From contig JAULSN010000001.1 of the NCBI GenBank assembly GCA_033439765.1, positions 8,246,001 through 8,310,000 of the forward strand: DNA of 64,000 nt, in the 5' to 3' direction. Numbering within the stretch: the stretch's first letter is position 1; every line of letters starts with the position of its first letter. This document shows positions 56,475 through 64,000 of this stretch, piece by piece. Made by a program: the position numbers and the translations under genes. The notes below the pieces were generated by a model. That model was not told the DNA's origin. It saw nothing but the letters and a program-made list of their open reading frames with translations, and ran no database searches. This stretch comes from Lasiosphaeria ovina (Eukaryota; Ascomycota; Sordariomycetes; Sordariales; Lasiosphaeriaceae).

Positions 56475-58433
56475 GGTGCCACCTAGGTTCAGAATGCGGT
56501 GCAGCGGCCGCCAGTGCGCAATCTCGAGCAGCACCAGCCCCAAGCTGTAGAGGTCGTACGTCTTGCGCGAGTTGCGTTCCGTCGGCGGCTGGCGCTGGAT
56601 GTTGGGCCAGCGGTAGAGGTCCCACACTGTGTCGGCGTCGCGGTGCGTCGTCTGGCCGCCGTCTGGGCGGGAGAACTCGAAGCCCGAGAGCACCGGCTTC
56701 TCGGGGTCGTAAGAACCTCTTATGTAGTTGTAGTCATCGTCGGACTCCTCGCCGCTACTGCCGTCGGCGTCGTCTTCGTCGTCGCCATCTGTCTCTTCAT
56801 GGAAGTGAAAGACGACGTTGTCGCTAAATATGCCCTTGTGCAGCCAGTTGACCGCGTGGAGGTTCAGCAGGGTCGAGCAGAGGGCCTCGGCCATGGCGAC
56901 ACGTTGCGCCAGCGTCGGTTTGAACCGGTCGTCGCCCTCCTCGGCCAGGAGGAGGAGATCATAGAGCGAGACGACGCGCGACTCGTAGTCGCAGCCTTCG
57001 GGCATCTTGAAGATCCAGCCGTAGCGCTCGGCACCCGACACCTCGCGGTCGTCAAAGTAGCCAACGCATTCTGGCGCGTGCAGCGTCTCGGGCTTGGGCA
57101 GATGCAGCATCTCGGCCAGCGCCACAGTCCGCAGGGCCGCCTCTTGGTCCTTGGCGGAGCCCGGAGCAAAGTCGCCAAGGGCTTTCCACTCGATCCAGAC
57201 GGGGATATTGCCCTGGCGGCCGTGCGTGTTCAGAATCCCGTGCGGCCGCGCCAGGGTCTCGGGATGCAGGTTGGGCGGTTCATTCCAATCCAGATCCTCG
57301 GCGAGCTGCTCTTCTGTGTATTTGCGGACTGTGATGCCTGCCTCGTCTTCCAGACTCGCCTGCACGTCGTCGCTGCTGTTATCGCCGCTGGTGCCGTTAC
57401 CTCCGCCATTGCTCTCTCGAGCCTTGAGCCGCGAGAGGATAGCATCTGAAGTGCGGCTAATCTTCTTCAGCTGCACTAGATCCTGGAGATTCCTGTCGTT
57501 GTGGTGGGCGTCGCGCTCGCGGCGGGTGCTTGACGAGGTGTTGATGAGGCTAGTGACGGCGTCGAACATGTCTTTCAGCCCCTGGATGTCATTGCGCGCC
57601 AGAATCATCTCGCGGTACGTCTTGGCCGTGATGTCGTCGATGCGGCGCCCCCGATAGTCACGCATCAGCTCGTGGAGGCGTTCTGTCAGCACGTGCAGGT
57701 CGCGCAGCAGAGTCTCAAACTCTTCCTTGTCTACGGCCACCCACCGCACGCGCGCTGGGTGTGTGACAATCTCCTTGGTGTTCCTCCCCGCTTTGCCGAG
57801 GAAGTCGCGGATGTGGTTAGTGCCACGCCGGTGCCTCCGTGCCTTTTTCTCGGCCTCGTAGGACACGGCCAGACTGGACACCTGCTTGACCACGTCGACG
57901 TCGAGGTCCGTTGGTGGCACAGAGGTGGATGCATTTTGTTGAGTGGAGGACGAGCCGTGTTTGTCCTTGCCGGTGTCACTGCTGCTAGTGCTGGCCGAGG
58001 ATGCTTCCGGGTTGAGCTCGTTCCCGTACCGCGAGTTGAGCTCTCTGAACTCGGCGAGAAGCCACTGGACCCGGGACACGATGGCAACCAGCTCGGTTGC
58101 GTTGGTCCCTAGCGTGACGGCGAGCGAGCCGCCCTCGGGGACGTGGACAAAGCCGGCAGCCTTTCCCCAGGCCAAGACGCGGTTGTACTCGATGATGAGC
58201 TGCAACCGATATTTTTCGCACTCCTTGGGCATGTCGACCAAGGCGCTGAAGAACTTGAAGACTGGCCAAGCGGGTAACACGGTCAGCCACCTGCCTGCCG
58301 TATTCGTACAGTACAGTACTCGTTGGGGGGGAGCCACGGTAGGGCTGACAAACGTACGACGCATGGCATTGTCAAAGACATCCCAGGCCACCCCAATGAT
58401 GCCGCCAGCCGTTGTTAATGGCTCCATGGCCAC
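56016..58433 (-). CDS. HeLo-domain protein with C-terminal pseudokinase-like domain
   Basis: Exons 58433-58358 and 58261-56016, with a 96-bp GTACGT...CAG intron, give 773 residues. Residues about 6-265 match the HeLo (prion-inhibition and propagation) fold: EPLTTAGGIIGVAWDVFDNAM, LFKFFSALVDMPKECEKYRL, then NRVLAWGKAAGF and amphipathic helices. HeLo domains form membrane pores in HET-S-type fungal cell death. Residues about 360-773 resemble the kinase-like domain found beside HeLo in many fungal proteins. A VAIK-like Lys may be K385 in WIEWK. The catalytic loop reads WLHKGIFSDNVVF (HRD Asp replaced, Asn507 kept), and the DFG position reads GFE (552-554), so it should be catalytically dead. A late helix KTYDLYSLGLVLLEIAHWR matches the kinase F-helix. 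A poly-Ser run (about 624-634) comes from a CTG repeat. The gene is divergent from a patatin-like lipase gene. Confidence 0.85.
56436..56470. repeat. coding GCT/CTG triplet repeat (polyserine in the HeLo protein)
   Basis: About eleven consecutive GCT-type units on the given strand encode a serine run between the kinase-like F-helix region and the C-terminal part. Confidence 0.85.
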
Positions 58434-59984
58434 GGAAGTCTCGTCGGCGTCTACCGGTACCTTAGTCTCTCTTGGGAAGGGTAGGGACGGTGTCCATGCG
58501 ACCTAGGTCAAGAACCCGGCGATGTCTGCTAGATAAATGCCAGACACAAGCGGTTGACTAGTCAAGCAATCGGGTCGGTCACGCAGTGGAGTGGTTGTTG
58601 GTCGAAAAATATATCCACCCGCCAAGAAGCGTTGCTGCATGTAGAACTGAAGGGATCTCGAGCGGGTTGGGTAACGCTATAGTGATAGTGATAGTGGTGG
58701 GTCAGTAATGAGCCCCTGAGGAAAGCCTAGAACAGCACCCGCCTCGTGCTCCACAGACCGGGACGGCGACCGCCCTGCGCCTGCCCTGTAGAACGAGCGA
58801 GTTCACCCGACGTGACTGGTCCAATCACGTATGCCCGACAGCAACAGGGCTGAGTCTCCCGCGTCTGTCGACTGTTGACTTGTCCGGGGTTCACCGTTCA
58901 GATGATGCAGAGCGCCGTCAAAATCCGCCTTGTAATTCGCCTTGTAAGGTACTGTAAGGTATACCTTGGGCTGGCGTAAGATGCCCCAAGGTCCCCCAAA
59001 TCCCCCCGCCTTGAAGAGCCATCCGTACCTTCCATTTGGCTGTTAGACATCATCTCTGCCAGACCAGACAGCCAGACATAACCGACATGGAGGCCCTGAA
59101 TCGCCTCTTCATAATTGCTACCTGTATATTGCCGACGATTATGAATTAATATTACACTGCATCGTGTGCTTTTTGTTTCTTTTTGTCTTCGAAGTGGGAG
59201 AATGAAGGGTTGATTTTTTGAGGCTGTGAGTCACTAAAACATGAGGTAGCCAAAGTAGCCTTGCAAGCTTGTAAAGTGACCCTCTTGAGGCGCTGGATGC
59301 ACAGTGTGTGCATGGAACTTAACGAATGCAGCCCACCACCGCGGTACAGAGCCTAAGACTTTAAGGTTGAGCCGTAGGGGGCCGCGGCCAACTCTACAAT
59401 TCTATTTGTCCGAGAGTGCACATGAGAAATCCTAGACATGCAGCACTGCATCTTCTGGGAGACATAGTGGAATGCCGGTCTGAGCCTCGCCAAAACATGA
59501 GATGGTGGCCGTGCTTTATCATCCACCTCAGGTACGAATACCAAGGTAGGTTAGGTTGGGAACGGGCAGTCGACGATCGGTCATCCGACGTGGTGGGATG
59601 TTCGGCCGCTACTGCCACCTGGAACCTTTGTACCCTACCTGCCTGGAAATCGCCACGCTGACGGGACGTGCTGGCACCCTCCATTGACCCTGGGCACCCA
59701 GTGGTCCGGTCAGGTGGCTATTACCGCCCCAAACGAGGCTTGGTTCGGCACTAGGTTCGGGCTGCATTAGCTTTCCATCAGAGGCACCAAACCGACGGAG
59801 GCCGAGAATACAGTGCACGGGAAACCAGCGTTGCCTCAGCCCCCAAACCGTCAAATACCTTAACTACCGGCCTTGTTCCCCTAGCGCTTTTTCCTCACCG
59901 AATTTCCTCTCCCCTCCAGCCAGCCCCTCGACAATTCCTCAGGCGCTGCCACGAGATCGACTGCCACTCTTCTAACTCGACAGA
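58434..59984. other. divergent intergenic region between the HeLo-pseudokinase and patatin genes, about 1.55 kb
   Basis: Both start codons face outward from this interval. It contains a GTGATA trinucleotide-type repeat near 58679-58698 and clustered AAGGTA/TACCTT motifs near 58940-58970 and 59530-59560. The last ~100 bp are CT-rich. No additional gene is seen. Confidence 0.6.
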
Positions 59985-61607
59985 ATGACAGATGTCGTCA
60001 ATCCCGGGGAAAGCGGGTCCCTCAAGCTACCGAGATCCGGGTCTGCGCTCCGCTCGTCCAAGCCGACTCCGAAGCGGGTGCCGACGCGAGTCTCCATCCT
60101 AGTCCCCAAGGACTACTCCACTAGAAATGATGTCTCGCCTGGTGCGCGCTCCGGTACGTCATCAGATGCCAACACCGCCACCGACCTCCAAGTTACATCA
60201 ACACCATGGTCCCGAAAACTCATCCTTACTCTCGACGGCGGCGGCATCAAGGGCTACTCGTCCCTCATCATCCTACGTGCCTTGATGAGGGAGATTGCGC
60301 AGATTGAGCAGACCCTTGAACCTGCAGCCTTGTCGAGTGCCCACACCGATCGCATCGCCCGCGATGCCATCCCCGATGCCGTGTACCGCGAGGGCCAGTA
60401 CCTACCTTGCCACTACTTCGATTACGTTGCCGGTACGAGTTTCGGTGGCTTGATTGCCATCATGCTGGGCATGCTCGGGAAGAGCGTCGAGGAATGCATC
60501 ACCGAATTCCATAACCAGCACAAGGCCATCCCGCTCACTAACGACGTGCCCGGCCGCGTCTCAATCGAACTTCCCCTACTTCGCAAGCGGAATACATGGC
60601 CGACCAAGCGCACGAGGTCCTTCTTCGACACCTTTGCCAAATTCAGCGTCACGTCGACGGCCAGGTCGCTAGCCACCGCGGCCGCGGCTTCGGCGCTCTC
60701 CTCTGCGACTTCCTCAGCCGTCGCCCCATCGGAGGCAGACAGCACGGCCTCTACCGCGTCAGAGTTCAGGAAGGATTCTTTTCAGTGTCAGACGCTTGCT
60801 TGGTGCACTGAGGTCGAGGAGCATAGGGAGCGCCGACCTTACGCATTTTGCACGTATAAGGAGGATGACGAGTCGGAGAAGTTAGTATCGATTCCCGAGG
60901 TGGCCAAGGCCATCACAACACCAGCCACGTCCTCGTTTAAGCCCTTCAAGCTGGGGTCAGGTCACTTTGTCGATGGCAGTAAACAGATCCGGGACCCGAC
61001 ACTCGAGGTGCTCAAGGAGATCACGAGCTTGCTGGATGGAGGCGAGCCAGTTATAGACCTGCTCTTGAGCCTAGGAACAGACGAGCACCAGGCCTGGTTC
61101 TACGAAAAGCTCCGCAGCGTTGTCTACGGCAACGGGAGCTCCAGCACTAGTAAGAGTAGCAGCAAGAGCAGTGGTGGCAGCAGCAGATCGAGTGCCGACA
61201 TCAGCAAGGAGGAAGGGCGCTCATACCACCAGTACCACAGGTTCGAGGTGACCGACGTCAAGCTGGGCATGCGCAAGAAAAATTATCTCTCGCACATTGA
61301 AGAAACCACGGAGAAGTGGCTCGAGTCAGCAGAGCAAAAGGCATACCTCCACCGATATGCCGAGATGTTGGTGAAGCGGCGACGAGCCAGGGCCAATACA
61401 GCGCGCTGGGAAACGTTTGCCCTCGGCGTTCGCTATCATTGCTTTCACAAAGAGTGCAGCAAGAACCACAATGACAGGTTATTCGACAGCCGAGGAGACT
61501 TCTACGACCACCTCGACAGGAGACACGATCTCGTGCGGTTGGCGTCCAAGAATATGGTAGATGTGGAGCAGGAGTTGGATAAGGGCCGACAGTTCGGCCT
61601 CAGCTAA
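59985..61607 (+). CDS. patatin-like phospholipase with C-terminal C2H2-like motif
   Basis: Intronless, 540 residues. After a disordered, basic ~75-residue N-terminus comes the patatin oxyanion loop LDGGGIKGYSS (84-93), then the nucleophile elbow GTSFGG (Ser152) and the acidic residue in HFVDGSKQIRDPTLEVL (Asp330). This gives the Ser-Asp dyad of patatin lipases, which release fatty acids from membrane lipids. The Asp motif is DGS, not the common DGG/DGA. Two low-complexity insertions are present: Ala/Ser-rich (about 222-262) and Ser-rich (about 383-404). The C-terminus holds C486, C491, H509 and H514 in a C2H2-like spacing (YHCFHKECS and DHLDRRH), an accessory zinc-binding candidate. Fungal NLR proteins often carry patatin as effector domain; this is a stand-alone form. 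It is divergent from the HeLo-pseudokinase gene. Confidence 0.9.
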   Translation: MTDVVNPGESGSLKLPRSGSALRSSKPTPKRVPTRVSILVPKDYSTRNDVSPGARSGTSSDANTATDLQVTSTPWSRKLILTLDGGGIKGYSSLIILRALMREIAQIEQTLEPAALSSAHTDRIARDAIPDAVYREGQYLPCHYFDYVAGTSFGGLIAIMLGMLGKSVEECITEFHNQHKAIPLTNDVPGRVSIELPLLRKRNTWPTKRTRSFFDTFAKFSVTSTARSLATAAAASALSSATSSAVAPSEADSTASTASEFRKDSFQCQTLAWCTEVEEHRERRPYAFCTYKEDDESEKLVSIPEVAKAITTPATSSFKPFKLGSGHFVDGSKQIRDPTLEVLKEITSLLDGGEPVIDLLLSLGTDEHQAWFYEKLRSVVYGNGSSSTSKSSSKSSGGSSRSSADISKEEGRSYHQYHRFEVTDVKLGMRKKNYLSHIEETTEKWLESAEQKAYLHRYAEMLVKRRRARANTARWETFALGVRYHCFHKECSKNHNDRLFDSRGDFYDHLDRRHDLVRLASKNMVDVEQELDKGRQFGLS

Positions 61608-64000
61608 AGATTGCTTCCAAAAATGGCTTCTCCAGCGTCCCTATGAACCATTTGTCGTTTTTGTTCTTTTCTTTTTTCCCTCGCCTGTTTTCTCGTTTTC
61701 TTCTCGGAGCAAAGCAAAGGCATAATTCGGAAGGCGTAGAAAGGAAGGCGTTTTAGCCTGGACGGTCTGGCTTGTAGGATACCAAAGTGACTTCCTTTAC
61801 GGAGTATTAGGGGGGGGGGGTTTAAACTTTCCACAAAAGAAGGGGGTCGGTTTACTTCCAGACGAGGAAGGCATTAGAGGCAGATCTCTGTATTGTATTG
61901 TATTATTGTTTATTCAAGTACACTACGAGGAATCAGATGCATTGCATTTTCTTCTTGTATAAGAAATTATGTCTGCGCACGTGAATCGACATCAAAGCCG
62001 GCACCATACCCTCGCCGGCCACCAGACGAAGATACCGGGACGAAAAGGGAGTCGGGGATGTTGGGCAGGAAGCTGATCAAGTCTCGGCCGTCCCTCCGGT
62101 CCAGAGCGGCCGAATCTACCCACTAAGTGGGGTGTCCCGCGCATTCTCTCCCGGACTTTCGGGCAGGCCCACAAATGAATGAAACGTGCAGGTGTTTCGC
62201 ACGCGTGATTGGCCCAAAACTCCGGGCTCAGTTTGAAGAAAAGTTGGGAGGCCTCCGATTCTCTCTAGTGCCCCACATTTAGTGATGAGAGATGCGGGTT
62301 ACACGCACTCCACTGTTGCAGGGACTGTAAGTGCAACAAGTTGGGTTGCAGTTTTGAGACTACTCCACCAACAACAACCTCCCGGAACCCCTTACGCCGT
62401 CAAGGTGCCTTTGGATATTCGCAGAAGACACGCTGCACAGGCCAACATATAGCCGTTAATGGAACTCACATCAATTAGAGCAATTTCACCGCTCTTTGAG
62501 GCATTTGCTGTATATGCTTCAGAGTTGGGTGACTAAGAGCCCTGGGGATCGACGGAAACGAATGTGCCGAGTAGGTAGCGTGGAACGTGGGTGAAGAAGA
62601 GAAAGCTATCCAATCCATAGCTCAACGGTTGCTTACTTAGGTAGCTTACCTACATCTGGACGGTCCTAGCCTTAAGTTTGCAGCACCTTTGGAAATAAAG
62701 TGCGTTGTCATACAGACGATTCCCGGGGGGGGGGGGGGGGGTTTGCAACAGTCCCGTTAGCGCTGCAAGACTCCCGAAAGTGGAGGGGCGATCCGCTTTG
62801 AGACCGTGGTGGAAAAATGAATGACGCAGGTGATATCCACCCCAGCTGAGAAGAGGAGACAAAAAAAACAAGCTTCCAACGATGGGAAGGGGTCACTCTG
62901 GCCATGTAAAAGGAACAACCTAGGACTAGGCGCGCGCTAACTGACAAGATCGAAACAAGTCCAGGAAACCTCGTGCAATTACTGATTTTTCAAACATTAT
63001 ATTCTGTTTCTATTCCAGAGGCCGAGAACAAGACCATCCACGGGCGGATTTGCGGGTTTCGACACGAATCCCGACTGCTCCATTCTCGTTGTTGGCTTGA
63101 AAAGAAGGCAAGCAAAGTCGGCGCAGTTGGCCACGCCGCCACAACCCCTAAACACAGTTTCGAAAGCGCTGGCCAACGTCCTTGGTACGGCGCAGTTAGA
63201 AGGGTATTTGAGTTGGGAAACTGCCCCGCGGATCCCCGTCTCCAACATCTGTCAGGAAGGCCAGACGAAAAGAGGCCAAGAACGGGCACGGTCCATCGCA
63301 GCAAGCTCAGAAAGCTTCCCCCCTACCAAAACTCTGCTCATCGCTCAGTCACCACAAGACACAGCCACGCTTGGCATTTCTGGACCGAAACATTGAAACC
63401 GTGCGACCACAAGACGTGACCAGCCCGCGCCCGACAGACACCACATCAGCAGCGGGTACGGCAGTGTGATAAGTGTACTCTAGGTACGTACGCAATCCTG
63501 CTCAACCGAATCCGAGATTTGGGCGCAAAGGAACCGGACGACAAGTTGGAAGGGGCAAAGCTTCTCGAAGGCCACCAACAAAGTTACTCAGGTAAGCTTG
63601 CCATTAATCCGCGCTCAACCTCGCGCGAGAGAAGGTGAGAGCTACCTTAGGTAGCTAGCTCCAGCTACTCAACCCTCTCTTACCCCCCCTTTACCCTTTA
63701 CCCTACAACTTTACAACTCAATTGCAAGTGCCGTTGCATTCTAAGGAGGGTGCATTGGGCAATTGGGCCATTGTGCATCTGCGAGCTTCCCATCAATGGT
63801 AGCCCCCTGCAGAACTTACTGCAGCGACTGACAGTGACCTGACTGCAGCTCCATCAACGTTCGGTCTTTTTTGTCTCTTTGTTCGCCCTCGGCAGGCCCT
63901 CCCTGTCGCCCGCCCCATTTACGATTCGGCTGCAAATCGCAAATCCGCAGCCAAGATATTGAGACGTATTTGACGCGTTTTTTTACGCATCCGACGAGCC
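61608..64000. other. right-edge intergenic region, about 2.4 kb
   Basis: This begins with the patatin gene 3' flank and has an 11-base G run (61810-61820), a 17-base G run (62725-62741), and TTAGGTAGCTTACCTA-like palindromes at about 62635-62651 and 63641-63660. Open frames such as 62973-63419 have no recognisable motif. The last few hundred bases may be the promoter of a gene beyond the window. Confidence 0.5.
62725..62741. repeat. 17-base G homopolymer
   Basis: An uninterrupted run of 17 G in spacer DNA downstream of the patatin gene. Confidence 0.9.

Noticed and set aside
56499..57449. 316-codon plus-strand open frame opposite the HeLo-pseudokinase gene
   Set aside because: No motif is present. 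It is the antisense shadow of a GC-biased coding exon.

Overview
This window is nuclear DNA of a filamentous ascomycete, most likely a Sordariomycete. The genes have short introns of mostly 49-190 bp with GT...AG ends and CTAAC-like branch points. Coding sequence is GC-rich, spacers are long and AT-richer, and the proteins match typical Pezizomycotina forms of HMG-CoA synthase, NDC80, PEX14, VPS25, RTT107/BRC1 and CCDC174. I cannot fix the genus. I could support 17 protein-coding genes, one decayed gene and one tRNA. No rRNA, CRISPR array, operon or recognisable transposon was found. Exon boundaries were read from splice signals, and every spliced gene closes in frame.

Layout: 0.2-1.8 kb (-) DSBA/FrnE-like oxidoreductase; 4.7-6.2 kb (-) four-finger C2H2 transcription factor; 6.2-15.4 kb a 9.2-kb stretch with no supportable gene; 15.4-16.6 kb (+) homoserine dehydrogenase; 16.8-17.2 kb (-) a 109-residue membrane protein; 18.1-19.3 kb (+) CCDC174-like; 20.2-22.6 kb (-) a large single-pass membrane protein; 22.6-27.3 kb gene-poor; 27.3-28.1 kb (+) an orphan low-complexity protein; 31.7-34.1 kb (+) BCS1-like AAA ATPase; 37.1-38.8 kb (+) HMG-CoA synthase; 39.5-41.0 kb (-) a probably peroxisomal alpha/beta hydrolase; 41.7 kb tRNA-Val(AAC); 42.3-45.1 kb (+) RTT107/BRC1; 45.5-46.3 kb (-) VPS25; 46.9-49.4 kb (-) NDC80; 50.0-51.3 kb (+) PEX14; 52.5-53.3 kb (+) decayed alpha/beta hydrolase; 53.8-55.5 kb (+) DHCR24-like sterol delta-24 reductase; 56.0-58.4 kb (-) HeLo-pseudokinase; 60.0-61.6 kb (+) patatin-like phospholipase; the rest is spacer.

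Most genes are unrelated housekeeping functions: amino-acid and sterol synthesis, kinetochore, ESCRT-II, peroxisome import and DNA-damage response. The stretch most likely to be biologically coherent is 52.5-61.6 kb. It holds an accessory hydrolase relic, an unusual sterol reductase, and a divergent pair made of a HeLo-domain pseudokinase and a patatin-like lipase. HeLo and patatin are both domain types used in fungal NLR-type and incompatibility cell-death systems, so this pair is the best candidate for an undescribed two-component immune or cell-death module. That link is inference.
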